Source: Bacteroidia bacterium
GTDB taxonomy: Bacteria; Bacteroidota; Bacteroidia; Flavobacteriales; Flavobacteriaceae
NCBI GenBank assembly: GCA_030428705.1
Contig: JAUIDI010000002.1
Location: forward strand, 372,001-436,000
Direction of reading: 5' to 3'
Length of the DNA stretch: 64,000 nucleotides
Shown here in pieces: positions 1 to 8,545 of the stretch (within the stretch, counting starts at the first letter, position 1; each line of letters starts with the position of its first letter). Below the pieces are notes generated by a model, which searched no databases, was not told the origin of the DNA, and worked only from the letters and a program-made list of their open reading frames with translations. The translations under genes were made by a program, and so were the position numbers.

Positions 1-77
1 CAAACAAGGGCAAAGACAGCGATCATAATGATTCCGTTACTCCAATTGACCAAAGGCAAGGTTTGAAACATGCTCAT
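1..77 (-). CDS. N-terminus of an unidentified small membrane protein (cut by window edge)
   Basis: Reading leftward from an ATG at 77 gives an open frame that leaves the window after about 25 residues. It starts MSMFQTLPLVNWSNG and runs into hydrophobic residues (IIMIAVFALV), as expected for a first membrane segment. An alternative ATG lies two codons in. Only the N-terminus is visible, so no family can be named. It lies downstream of, and on the same strand as, the 33-residue membrane protein at 199-300, from which it is separated by about 120 bases. It could be a second small envelope protein of the same transcript. Confidence is moderate because the support is a plausible start plus a hydrophobic segment. 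Confidence 0.45.
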   Translation of the reverse strand, partial: MSMFQTLPLVNWSNGIIMIAVFALV

Positions 78-198
78 AGGATTCTTTTATAAGACCTAAA
101 AGTAAGGCGCAATATCAAGTAATAATATGACAAAAATCAGAAAACCGCGGTTACGGGCTAATAATTTGACAGGAAAGTATTCGTTTTAACCGAAAGGA

Positions 199-300
199 CT
201 ATCTATTCATTTTTTTGTACATACGGATGATGAAAAGCAGCCATACGGCTACCATGACTACCGCCAAAATCCCATATGTCCAAAGAAAGTCCATTTTCAT
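199..300 (-). CDS. 33-residue single-pass membrane protein, function unknown
   Basis: A short open frame starts at ATG 300 and stops at TAG 199-201. It encodes 33 residues: an N-terminal MKMDFLWTYG, a hydrophobic core (ILAVVMVAVWLLFII), and a basic tail RMYKKMNR. The positive tail predicts an N-out/C-in single-span protein. An AAGG-type ribosome binding site (TAAAGGTTAA) sits directly before the ATG, which supports real translation. A perfect 8-bp inverted repeat lies ten bases further upstream, in the likely leader. I do not recognise the family. Proteins of this size often act as accessory subunits of membrane complexes, but nothing here identifies a partner. Confidence 0.5.
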   Translation of the reverse strand: MKMDFLWTYGILAVVMVAVWLLFIIRMYKKMNR

Positions 301-310
301 TTAACCTTTA

Positions 311-327
311 TGAATCGTTACGATTCA
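311..327. promoter_or_regulatory. Perfect 8-bp inverted repeat upstream of the 33-residue membrane protein
   Basis: The sequence TGAATCGT-T-ACGATTCA forms two perfect 8-base arms around one central base. It lies just upstream of the ribosome binding site of the small gene starting at 300. Its spacing fits a dimeric repressor operator. A single-base loop makes an RNA hairpin less likely. The regulator is unknown. Confidence 0.4.
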
Positions 328-533
328 ACGAAACGTCATTCTTAAGCCTTAAAATTTCTTTCAATTCATATTGGCCTACATTCATATAGACGCAGGAAAA
401 TCGAAAATGTTACAAAAAAGTTAAATTATTTGGAAAATTTTTTAAACTCTATAGGAAATAACCTACAAAAATATTGGCTTGTTTCATAGGCCCTAATCCG
501 GACATCACCTATAAACAAGGGGATTTCATGAGG

Positions 534-2264
534 TTAATCCACTCTAATTTTGTTCTGGTAAGCAACTTTACTACTCACGACGGATACACTGTTCGGATCA
601 TCAAAATAAGCAACCGCTTCTTTGGTTCGAGCAAAGAGAAATTCCTTATCCAGCGCATTGATAATTCCACTACTGAAAATAATGTCGCGAGTAGGCCCTA
701 TTGCGCCGGCAATGTAAAACTGTATGCCCCGATCATGGACTTCATGTATAACTTTGGTCAACATCTGCGCGGCGGTCGAATCGATATAGTTGATGGCCTC
801 GGCATTTAGAATCACCCCTTTCAAAGAAGTCGTCTTGGCTTCGATGTATTTAAAAAGCTGCTTTTTGAAGTAGGCCGCGTTGCCAAAATATAACTGGGCG
901 TCAAAACGTACGATCAAAAGATCATCACGTGACACTATCTCACCTTCAAAGCGATAGATGTTTCTATAATGGTCCGAACCCTTGACGTTGCCCAAAACAG
1001 CAAAATGTGGTTTCGATGTGCGGTACACCATCAACAAAAGCGAAAAGAGCACCCCTAACAAAATGCCCTGCGTTATACCGATAAAGAGGGTGGCCAAAAA
1101 TGTCACCAACAATACGAAAAACTCGTCTTTGCGATATTTCCAAAGACTCTTGGCGTAACCGACATCGATCAGTCCGAATACCGATACCATAATGATACTG
1201 GCCAATATTGCATTGGGAAGGTAGTAGAACAAGGGGGTCAAAAAAAGTAGTGTCAATACTACCATTATTACGCTGATAATGGACGCTAAATTCGTTCTCG
1301 CCCCGGATTCATAATTAATGGCGGAGCGCGAAAAACTTGCCGTTATGGGGAATGCCTGAAAAAAAGAGCCGGCAATATTGGAACTTCCCAGCGCAATCAA
1401 CTCTTGATTATTGTCAATGGTTTCTTCGCCATTTTTGTCTTGAATGGATTTACCTATCGATACAGCTTCAAGATAGCCCACCAATGCCAAGGTCAATGCC
1501 ATAGGCCATAAGCTCTTTATGTTTTGCAGGCTAAAATCGGGAATTTGGAACGAGGGCAACCCTTTCGGAATGTTTCCTACAAGATGAACCCCATGTGATT
1601 CAAGCTTCAAAAGGAAAACAGCCAAAATACCTAGGATCACTGCAATCAAAATTCCGGGTATTTTTCTGTTCCATTTTTTTAGCGTTACGATAATCAGGAT
1701 TCCGGTCAGCCCAATTATAAAATCCACAGGGTTGGTATCCTGTATTTTTTCAAAAGCGTTGATTGCCAAGCGATGAAATTGGTTACTTCTTTCGATATCG
1801 GTGCCCAAAAGATGTTTCAGCTGACTGAAAATGATAATCAGGGCCGCCCCGGAAGTGAATCCGCTAATAACAGGTCTTGACAAAAAATTGACCAAAAAAC
1901 CCATTCGGAAAAATCCCAGTACCAATTGAACCGTGCCGACAAAAAATGCCAAAAACAACGCCGTGGCAATATAATTTTCTATACCAGATATCGCCAAGGT
2001 ACCCAAACCGGCCGCAACTAAAAGTGAATCCATCGCCACCGGACCAACAGCCAATTGCCTCGAAGACCCTAAAAACGAATAGATTAAAACCGGAATGAGC
2101 GAAGCATACAAGCCATAGACCGGGGGAAGACCAGCAATCATGGCATAGGCCATTCCTTGAGGTACAAGTATGATACCTACCGTAAGGCCAGCGACCAAAT
2201 CTTTTGAAAACCAAGCTTTACTGTAGTGTGGCAGCCATTCTAAGAATGGTAGAAATCCTCGCAT
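534..2264 (-). CDS. SulP-family inorganic anion transporter with C-terminal STAS domain
   Basis: This inner-membrane SLC26/SulP protein takes up an anion such as sulfate or bicarbonate; the substrate cannot be read from sequence. The SulP signature is clear near the N-terminus (VPQGMAYAMIAGLPPVYGLYA split over about residues 34-54). About ten to twelve hydrophobic segments follow, and the last 130 residues form a STAS domain (VILNAEAINYIDSTAA). I place the start at ATG 2264 (576 residues, MRGFLPFLEWLP), which matches the usual family N-terminus. The frame is open upstream to another ATG at 2306, adding 14 residues. The gene is divergent from the DUF1080 lipoprotein at 2377. With the 2306 start the intergenic space would shrink to 70 bases. 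Confidence 0.9.
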   Translation of the reverse strand: MRGFLPFLEWLPHYSKAWFSKDLVAGLTVGIILVPQGMAYAMIAGLPPVYGLYASLIPVLIYSFLGSSRQLAVGPVAMDSLLVAAGLGTLAISGIENYIATALFLAFFVGTVQLVLGFFRMGFLVNFLSRPVISGFTSGAALIIIFSQLKHLLGTDIERSNQFHRLAINAFEKIQDTNPVDFIIGLTGILIIVTLKKWNRKIPGILIAVILGILAVFLLKLESHGVHLVGNIPKGLPSFQIPDFSLQNIKSLWPMALTLALVGYLEAVSIGKSIQDKNGEETIDNNQELIALGSSNIAGSFFQAFPITASFSRSAINYESGARTNLASIISVIMVVLTLLFLTPLFYYLPNAILASIIMVSVFGLIDVGYAKSLWKYRKDEFFVLLVTFLATLFIGITQGILLGVLFSLLLMVYRTSKPHFAVLGNVKGSDHYRNIYRFEGEIVSRDDLLIVRFDAQLYFGNAAYFKKQLFKYIEAKTTSLKGVILNAEAINYIDSTAAQMLTKVIHEVHDRGIQFYIAGAIGPTRDIIFSSGIINALDKEFLFARTKEAVAYFDDPNSVSVVSSKVAYQNKIRVD

Positions 2265-2376
2265 GGTCCAAAGGTAAGGCAAAAAGCGAAATGTAACTTT
2301 GGCCACACTTCAATCTTACGCCCGCATTCCCTTTCTTTCGAAACATATCGTATCTTCAACGAACAAAAACATAAGC

Positions 2377-3264
2377 ATGAAAGTGATAAATTCATTTTTG
2401 AAATTAAGCCTATTTACATTCATCTTTTTTTCGGCCATTCAGTGCAAAACCAGTGAAAAACTCTCAAATACTACGGAGGAAGAATGGGTCACCATCTTCA
2501 ACGGAATAGGCATCAATGATTGGACGACCAAAATCCACCATTACGAAGTGGGCGACAACCATGGCGAAACCTTTCGTGTCGAAGACGGGCTGATCAAAGT
2601 GCGCTATGACAAATACGACGGTGATTTCAATGATCGTTTCGGACATTTATATTACAATACACCCTATTCATACTATCATATTTCTCTTGAATACCGTTTT
2701 GTCGGCGAATTACATCCTGGCGCGCCAAGCTACACGCTACTCAATAGTGGCCTTATGTTCCATTCCCAAGACCCACGGACCATGCCCAAAGAACAGGATT
2801 GGCCTATTTCGGTAGAAATGCAGTTTTTAGCTGGAATCAACGAAGGAGAAGAACGCCCCACCGGCAATATGTGTTCTCCAGGTACCGATGTCGTATACGA
2901 GGGCAAGGTAGACCCAAGACATTGCATCAATTCAACCTCGGAGACGCTTTACGGCGATCAATGGGTAAAAGCGGAAGCCATTATTTTGGGGGATTCGCTC
3001 ATCACCCATATCATCAATGGCAAACCTGTATTGCAATATACCAAGCCACAGATCGGTGGCGGGGTGGCCAATGGTTATGACCCAACGATCAAAGTCGATG
3101 GAAAACCATTGAAAGAAGGTTTTGTCGCGTTACAAAGTGAAGGTCAACCCATTGATTTTCGCAACATCAAAATCAAAAACCTAAAAGGTTGCATGGATCC
3201 AAAGGCAAAAAACTACAAGGCTTACTTTATAAAATCAGATTCTTCAACCTGTGTCTATCGGTAG
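2377..3264 (+). CDS. DUF1080 (3-keto-disaccharide hydrolase-like) lipoprotein with short Cys-bounded C-terminal module
   Basis: This is a lipoprotein: the ATG at 2377 gives MKVINSFLKLSLFTFIFFS ending in a lipobox before Cys (AIQC). The frame is open upstream to a TTG at 2299, but that start would bury the signal peptide. The body is a DUF1080/PF06439 concanavalin-like fold with the family's typical WVTIFNG...DW opening and a central LMFHSQDP and SVEMQFL region. Members occur in sugar-degradation clusters, and some hydrolyse 3-keto-glycosides. The last 24 residues (GCMDPKAKNY...STCVY) form a separate short module with two cysteines, resembling the GC-x-DP-x-A-x-NY motif found repeated in Bacteroidota surface proteins. 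The gene is divergent from the SulP transporter. Substrate is unknown. Confidence 0.82.
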   Translation: MKVINSFLKLSLFTFIFFSAIQCKTSEKLSNTTEEEWVTIFNGIGINDWTTKIHHYEVGDNHGETFRVEDGLIKVRYDKYDGDFNDRFGHLYYNTPYSYYHISLEYRFVGELHPGAPSYTLLNSGLMFHSQDPRTMPKEQDWPISVEMQFLAGINEGEERPTGNMCSPGTDVVYEGKVDPRHCINSTSETLYGDQWVKAEAIILGDSLITHIINGKPVLQYTKPQIGGGVANGYDPTIKVDGKPLKEGFVALQSEGQPIDFRNIKIKNLKGCMDPKAKNYKAYFIKSDSSTCVYR

Positions 3265-3333
3265 CAGACTTTAGTTTGAGCGGTATGATAGTATCCTCGA
3301 TATAAAAACTACTAAATCCGAATTGAAAATTTC

Positions 3334-3350
3334 ATTACTGAAACAGTAAT
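3334..3350. terminator. Weak AT-rich hairpin between convergent genes
   Basis: ATTACTG-AAA-CAGTAAT forms a perfect 7-bp stem with a 3-base loop between the convergent DUF1080 gene and the aldo/keto reductase. There is no clear T-tract, so a terminator role is only suggested by position. Confidence 0.3.
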
Positions 3351-3408
3351 CGTTCAACACATTTAAAAAACTATACGGTTAAGCAGATTCAGCGGTTCTT
3401 ATATCCAA

Positions 3409-4365
3409 CTAGTACCGGTCTCCAATTGTTTCAGAAGGCATGGATTCATCAATGGCGTCCAATTCGGCTTGGGTCAATGCAACCTTAAATGCCCCTAGAT
3501 TCTCTTCAAGACGATGAATTTTCCTTGTACCCGGAATGGTTGTGATTTCATCATTTTGATGCAGAATCCATGCAAGGGCAACTTGTGCTTTGGAAACCCC
3601 CTTGCTTTGTGCGATTTGATCGATAACCTCAACAAATTTCAGATTTTCCCTTATCGCTTTCTCCGTAAATCGAGGATTACTTAATCGAAAGTCTCCTTCT
3701 TCCAGATCTGCCCGACTCTTGATCCCTCCAGTCAAAAAACCCCGCCCCAAAGGACTATAGGCCACAAAAGTTACGCCTAGTTCCTTACAAACGTCAAAAA
3801 CCTCTTGCTCCGGTTCACGACTCCATAAGGAATATTCCGTTTGTACCGCTGTTATGGGATGGACTGCGTGGGCCCTACGAAGCGTTTCGGCATTGACCTC
3901 GGAAAGGCCCAAGTATTTTACCTTTCCCTGTTTGACCAAATCGGCCATTGTTCCAACAATTTCCTCAATCTCAATTTTTGGATCTTGCCGATGCATATAA
4001 TACAGATCAATGGCCTCAACACCTAAGTTTTGAAGGCTTTGATCACAGGCCTTCTTGATGTATTCAGGCTTACAATTAAGTCCGAGAAATTCACCATTAG
4101 GTCCACGCATCACTGCAAATTTAGTGGCCAAGATCAAGGCTTCCCATCTACTTTTAAATGCCTTTCCCAATAATCTTTCATTGGCCCCCCAACCGTACAT
4201 ATCGGCCGTGTCGAAAAAATTGACTCCCAAGTCAATGGCTTTATGCAATGTCTCAATAGAATCTTTTTCATTAAACGATCCATAAAACTCCGACATCCCC
4301 ATACAACCAAGTCCAATTCTGTTGACGTTGAGTGTACTGTGCCCCAATATTGTTGTTTGTTTCAT
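3409..4365 (-). CDS. Aldo/keto reductase
   Basis: This 318-residue cytosolic NADPH-dependent oxidoreductase belongs to the aldo/keto reductase superfamily, which reduces aldehydes and ketones. All four catalytic positions are visible: Asp52 and Tyr57 in DTADMYGWG, Lys82 in ATKF, and His125 in YYMHRQDP. The C-terminal NADPH-binding segment is present (TIPGTRKIHRLEENLGA). The N-terminus MKQTTILGHSTLNV is typical, so the ATG at 4365 is accepted. The AraC-type regulator at 4464-5375 lies 98 bases upstream on the same strand and is the likely regulator. The physiological substrate is unknown. Confidence 0.92.
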   Translation of the reverse strand: MKQTTILGHSTLNVNRIGLGCMGMSEFYGSFNEKDSIETLHKAIDLGVNFFDTADMYGWGANERLLGKAFKSRWEALILATKFAVMRGPNGEFLGLNCKPEYIKKACDQSLQNLGVEAIDLYYMHRQDPKIEIEEIVGTMADLVKQGKVKYLGLSEVNAETLRRAHAVHPITAVQTEYSLWSREPEQEVFDVCKELGVTFVAYSPLGRGFLTGGIKSRADLEEGDFRLSNPRFTEKAIRENLKFVEVIDQIAQSKGVSKAQVALAWILHQNDEITTIPGTRKIHRLEENLGAFKVALTQAELDAIDESMPSETIGDRY

Positions 4366-4463
4366 TGTTCCTGTATTTTAATGATTATTTTGCAAAGTTG
4401 AAGAATTCAGGACGAGGGAGTACGACCATTATCAAACAAGAAATGACCAATTTCAAAGGTTGA

Positions 4464-5375
4464 TCACGATTTATTCGATTTTCGGTATAAACCCGGGGAA
4501 AGCTTGGTGTGATTTTTAAAAAATCGACTAAAATGGGTAGGTTCGCTAAAACCTAATTTATATGCGATTTCTTTCGACGAATAAGGTGTGTTTATTAAAA
4601 GCGTTTTAGCTACGGAGAGGGTTCGTTTGGAAATCCAATCGTTCACTGTCCTTCCCGTTTTACTTTTTATAACGGAGTTCATATAATTGGGATGCAAATT
4701 CAACTTTTCCGCAAAATATTGTGTCTGCAATTTATGGTCAGTTTGATTGCCATCTAGAACTTTCTTAAACTCTGTCTCCAACAGCCTTTTGAACGATTTG
4801 ACAATTTGAGAGCCTCTATTGCCTTCTTCTATCGGATTATAGGCCGTCCAAAATCTTTCTTTTATTTTGAGCAACAGTACCATGAAAAGATTTCCAAGAA
4901 TTTTGTTTTTGTACTCGGATTCCTTTTTAAATTCTTTGAAAATTTGACCGTACAGGATTTCGAATTCTTCAAAATCACTTCGCAAGAGTTTTTTAGGTGG
5001 AGCTTTTTCAGCCAACAAAAAGGGAAATTCGCCATAAATTTCGGAATGAACGTTCTCACGCAGAAATTTTTCGGATAAAGTAATGATAAAGGCTTCCTTT
5101 GATTCGTGTAGTTCGTAGGATTTTATGTGGCCCGGATTCGTAAAATAGATTGTTTGGGAGCCGAAAGGAAATTCATTGTCATCAAGGAAATAAACCCCGG
5201 AACCTTCTTTTGTCAAAATGAACGAGAAATAATCAGCTCTTAAAACTGGCGATTTAAATGGAATTTGTTGATGAATATCCGGAATGGAAAGAATGGTAAA
5301 TTCAATCTCTTGGTCAAAGGGAAGGCCAAGTGTTTTGTATAGATCAGATATTTTGTGATGAACAATTATTTCCAT
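4464..5375 (-). CDS. AraC-family transcriptional regulator
   Basis: This 303-residue regulator has an N-terminal cupin-like sensing region (about residues 30-130, including FPFGSQTIYFTNPGH) and a C-terminal AraC DNA-binding domain from about residue 205. Both helix-turn-helix units can be seen: the first around YFAEKLNLHPNYMNSVIK, the second around SSKEIAYKLGFSEPTHFSRF. The last part carries the usual LSPGLYRK ending. It lies directly upstream of the aldo/keto reductase on the same strand, so local activation of that gene is likely. The inducer is unknown. This two-domain layout is common in Bacteroidota, where such regulators sit next to a single reductase or hydrolase. Confidence 0.9.
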   Translation of the reverse strand: MEIIVHHKISDLYKTLGLPFDQEIEFTILSIPDIHQQIPFKSPVLRADYFSFILTKEGSGVYFLDDNEFPFGSQTIYFTNPGHIKSYELHESKEAFIITLSEKFLRENVHSEIYGEFPFLLAEKAPPKKLLRSDFEEFEILYGQIFKEFKKESEYKNKILGNLFMVLLLKIKERFWTAYNPIEEGNRGSQIVKSFKRLLETEFKKVLDGNQTDHKLQTQYFAEKLNLHPNYMNSVIKSKTGRTVNDWISKRTLSVAKTLLINTPYSSKEIAYKLGFSEPTHFSRFFKNHTKLSPGLYRKSNKS

Positions 5376-5657
5376 TCAAAGTTTTAAACTATCAGGTAAC
5401 GATAACCCTGCACAAGATTGGTTGCCAATACTTAGTTTTTACGGGCTCCATGAGTCCGTTGAAAAGTCGCTAGCACAATACATGCCCCTTAAAGTATTCT
5501 TTTAGTACCTGGTATCCCTCCCCCGTCATATTCCTTTATAGCGGAGCTAAAAATATGGTCAGATGGGTTTTCATTGTTCAAAAGTGCTAAACCAATTCAT
5601 ATTTCACGTTCCAGAGAAATTAATTCTTGACCGATTTTAATTCTTATCCCATTGTTT

Positions 5658-6245
5658 TCAATCATTCAATTTCCCTAAAAAAACATTGACTTTGGGGTTA
5701 ATGGGATTGCCTGCCGAGCGGCGCATAACAACCAATTGTCCGGCATGCCAAACGGCATCTTCGATGGGGCCGTTGATCTGGTTCCAAAAAGGAAATTCGG
5801 CCGAACCTTCTTTATTCTTAAAAACAATCGAATATTCCGATAAATCTTTTGCCTCTTTAAAGACAATACTGGCAGTTTCAAGGTTTTGCAAAGTCAGTTT
5901 TCGAAGATCCTGAACTGGTGGAATTTCCATCTTGACCGTGCGGTCGTTCGGTACTTTTTTCGCGGTATTCGCAATCGTATTCGATAAAGCATATATATGC
6001 TCCATCGTTTCCCTAATACTACGACCTTCATCATTTGGCCGGTAATCAAAATTGTTCTCGGTGAGCCTTTCGGTCGCCCAATAATAGCGAAATCCCAATC
6101 CGTCAATCATACGTGAAACAACGGTGCCAGCGGTGTAGTTTTTTGGCACTTCGGGAATGGTAGAATAAGGTAATTCATCCATGGTCTCCTGAGCATTTAG
6201 AGTTAGACAAATCGTTAGGGACAAAAGTAAAAGTATCTTTTTCAT
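5658..6245 (-). CDS. Exported DinB-family protein
   Basis: This 195-residue protein begins with a Sec signal peptide (MKKILLLLSLTICLTLNAQ), so it is likely periplasmic, which is unusual for a fold usually found in cytosolic thiol-dependent enzymes. The DinB/YfiT four-helix pattern is supported by metal-type histidines in TMEHIYAL and DAVWHAGQL and by the ending RRSAGNPINPK. The family covers thiol S-transferases and many uncharacterised proteins; no reaction can be assigned. The gene stands alone, with about 280 bases of unassigned DNA between it and the AraC gene on the left and 77 bases on the right. Confidence 0.8.
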   Translation of the reverse strand: MKKILLLLSLTICLTLNAQETMDELPYSTIPEVPKNYTAGTVVSRMIDGLGFRYYWATERLTENNFDYRPNDEGRSIRETMEHIYALSNTIANTAKKVPNDRTVKMEIPPVQDLRKLTLQNLETASIVFKEAKDLSEYSIVFKNKEGSAEFPFWNQINGPIEDAVWHAGQLVVMRRSAGNPINPKVNVFLGKLND

Positions 6246-6322
6246 CCTGTGTGTTTTTGTAAAAAGTATTCAGTACCCGATAAAAATACAATAAAGTGTA
6301 TCGGGCTGGTTTCGAAACGGAT

Positions 6323-7099
6323 TTATTTTGGGGAAATGGTCACCTTGAATGTCGCCGAACTACTTTCCATAGTTTGGAAACCTCGGTGCAAATTTCGTTG
6401 TTCGACGACATAGGGATAAAAAGTAATGGGTTCGATGCATACCATATTGGGGACTTCCGTCCATAACATAAAACTTTTGAACCCTTCGGTTTTGATACGT
6501 AACCGTTTTGAATCGTTCAATACAATATCATTGCAATCAGGCACTTGTAATGCCCGACTGCCTACGGCTAAAACTTCCGCTAACGAAATGCTCCTACCAT
6601 TGGCCTTTATAATAGGATTTTTAACCGACAATCGAAAAGCAGGATGGTAGCCCAACATAAAGGGCATTCCTTTTTCGGCATTAATTTTAAAACTAACGGA
6701 AAGTCCACTTTCTAAAATCCGTATCCGTTTTTCAAACTCAAAGTCGTAGGGCCAAAAAAGTTCTTTTTCATCCGACTTTTCAGGGTATTTTGAGTTCACC
6801 ACTCTGTTACCAGCTTTATACTTTTTCAGATATGTCGCTTGGGTTTCCGATTGCTTTATTAATTCATAGGGCACCTCACGAAGCAATCCGTGTTGATCCT
6901 GAACGGCCATTCCCTTTGGTGTTTGTATTCGAAAATCAGCCTCGGCCGTCGGACCGATTATCGGGAACATTTCGGTATCAGTATTGCGCCAACCCGGACT
7001 TCCCTTTTGATGCATATATTCATGGCCTTCGACAGAATAGCCTGTCAATTCACCAATATCGATCCTGGCCAACTGACCTTTATGTTTTAATGAAATCAT
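6323..7099 (-). CDS. Aldose 1-epimerase-like protein
   Basis: This 258-residue cytosolic protein belongs to the galactose-mutarotase-like superfamily, which interconverts alpha and beta anomers of sugars or sugar phosphates. The beta-sandwich family pattern is seen in the N-terminal MFPIIGPTAEADFR, the central QDQHGLLRE, and the conserved GYHPAFRL. The frame is open to a TTG at 7132, but that would overlap the end of the upstream CotH-like gene. The ATG at 7099 starts MISLKHKGQLARID and leaves a 7-base gap, so I prefer it. It is the last gene of an apparent four-gene operon (permease, cystathionine beta-synthase, CotH-like, epimerase). Substrate is unknown. Confidence 0.85.
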   Translation of the reverse strand: MISLKHKGQLARIDIGELTGYSVEGHEYMHQKGSPGWRNTDTEMFPIIGPTAEADFRIQTPKGMAVQDQHGLLREVPYELIKQSETQATYLKKYKAGNRVVNSKYPEKSDEKELFWPYDFEFEKRIRILESGLSVSFKINAEKGMPFMLGYHPAFRLSVKNPIIKANGRSISLAEVLAVGSRALQVPDCNDIVLNDSKRLRIKTEGFKSFMLWTEVPNMVCIEPITFYPYVVEQRNLHRGFQTMESSSATFKVTISPK

Positions 7100-7106
7100 T
7101 TTTTCT

Positions 7107-8516
7107 CTATAGTGCTGCGATAGCTCCATCAAGCCAAGTCAGTCGGTCGGCTATCCAGCCCTTCAAATATTCAAGCTCTTCGTTATGGGAGCTTCCTACA
7201 AAATTATTGGGCCAGACATAAGTACCCAGAATTCTCCATGTATTAAAATTGGTGTTTATCGCACCGGCTTTTGTCAAGATGTCAATATCGGCATCAATCT
7301 TGGAATGGATAGCAGTTTGCGAAAAAGTCCCGGACCTCAAAGTGTTCCAGCGTTCTTTTACTTGATTTACGAAAGCAGGGTCTTGCAAAAGTCTATCCCA
7401 CCAAAAAGGTATCTGCCAAAAATCATCGGAACATCGTTCATTGAACTTATAGGCCCAAACATTTGTCTCACCGCCACCGCAATAATCTGCATTGCCAAAG
7501 GCAAGGTTAAAATCCCAAATAGGACCCATTTGTAATTTTCCATTTTTATCCTTTTGCAGAAAAGTGCTCAGGCGATACCCATCAACATTGTTCGAAAGTT
7601 CGTTGAGCAAGAAGAAATCGATAAAACTGCCGGTATCTATGAATGCGGCATATCCTATTGTAGGATTTGCAAAATCATCCGAAGCCAGAGCATCTTCGAA
7701 TTGTTCAATATAGTCCGATATATAGATCTTTTGTTCTGAGGTAATATCTTCTTCTTTGGGATATTCGTACAAAAAACGAATTGACTGGCCTGCATTGGAA
7801 TTGTTAGGTTCGTATAAAGAAAGGAACGAATTGAAGTCGGTATAATCCGTTCCGAAATTAGGGCCGTCCGCTTTGTCTATTTTTAGAATATAACCCCCGG
7901 TCAGGTCTTCGCCGGAGATTTCATCTTCACTTAATTTATTGACATCGATCCTCTCGGAATCCCGTTTCAGTTTTTCCATGAATACATAAACTCCCTGATA
8001 AAAATCATTAATGGTCACTTCCACAAATTGGCTTCGACTTGCATAACGACCTATCTCATTTGAAAGGTCATAGATAAGTTTATTTCTAATCAAAGATTTA
8101 TCGCTGTAGGGTGCATAAAAAATCCAATCTGATTCTTCCGGAAGCCCCAATAACGATACATCCAGATCTTCGTCATCGGCATCCCTTGTCTCGAAACCGA
8201 ATGATTTTTTGGGAAACATTTGCGAAGATTTGCCCCTGATTTCAATTCCTATTTTGCCCTCAAAATCTACACCGCTAGGGGTATTGATAACCATTTGCGC
8301 ATTGATTTTAGGCTCGTCAACGATGAGGGCGCCATTTGTGTTGATCGAAACCTGCGGCAAACGATCTTCAGGATTTACTTGTATGTAGTTCTCTTCTTCT
8401 TGTTCGGTCGAGGGCGATATGCCATCGTCATTGATACATGACAAATTCAAACTAACCAGAATCACAAGCAAGACAACTAGACAAGAACGTGCTATACTAT
8501 AATTATTTAACCTCAT
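7107..8516 (-). CDS. CotH-like kinase-fold lipoprotein
   Basis: This 469-residue lipoprotein has a signal peptide from ATG 8516 (MRLNNYSIARSCLVV) and a lipobox ending in Cys (SLNLSC). The CotH domain covers most of the rest. It shows IEIRGKSSQMFPKKSFGFE, the PYSDKSLIRNKLIYDLSNE helix, the GGYILKIDKADG segment and the metal-binding GPIWDFNLAFGN. CotH of Bacillus is an atypical protein kinase of spore coats; the many Bacteroidota homologues are surface proteins of unknown substrate. The frame is open to ATG 8549, but that start would overlap the upstream gene by four bases and bury the signal peptide. It is part of the operon running from 10807 down to 6323. Confidence 0.87.
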   Translation of the reverse strand: MRLNNYSIARSCLVVLLVILVSLNLSCINDDGISPSTEQEEENYIQVNPEDRLPQVSINTNGALIVDEPKINAQMVINTPSGVDFEGKIGIEIRGKSSQMFPKKSFGFETRDADDEDLDVSLLGLPEESDWIFYAPYSDKSLIRNKLIYDLSNEIGRYASRSQFVEVTINDFYQGVYVFMEKLKRDSERIDVNKLSEDEISGEDLTGGYILKIDKADGPNFGTDYTDFNSFLSLYEPNNSNAGQSIRFLYEYPKEEDITSEQKIYISDYIEQFEDALASDDFANPTIGYAAFIDTGSFIDFFLLNELSNNVDGYRLSTFLQKDKNGKLQMGPIWDFNLAFGNADYCGGGETNVWAYKFNERCSDDFWQIPFWWDRLLQDPAFVNQVKERWNTLRSGTFSQTAIHSKIDADIDILTKAGAINTNFNTWRILGTYVWPNNFVGSSHNEELEYLKGWIADRLTWLDGAIAAL

Positions 8517-8545
8517 ATCGAACATTTTACAACAAGATATGGAAT

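Noticed and set aside
474-809. Open frame of about 111 codons overlapping the 3' end of the SulP gene
   Set aside because: It lies opposite the conserved STAS domain and has no signal, motif or ribosome binding site.
5376-5657. Unassigned 282-base gap that looked at first like a decayed integron or insertion remnant
   Set aside because: I could not find paired recombination sites, inverted terminal repeats or a coding remnant; the resemblance was too vague to report.
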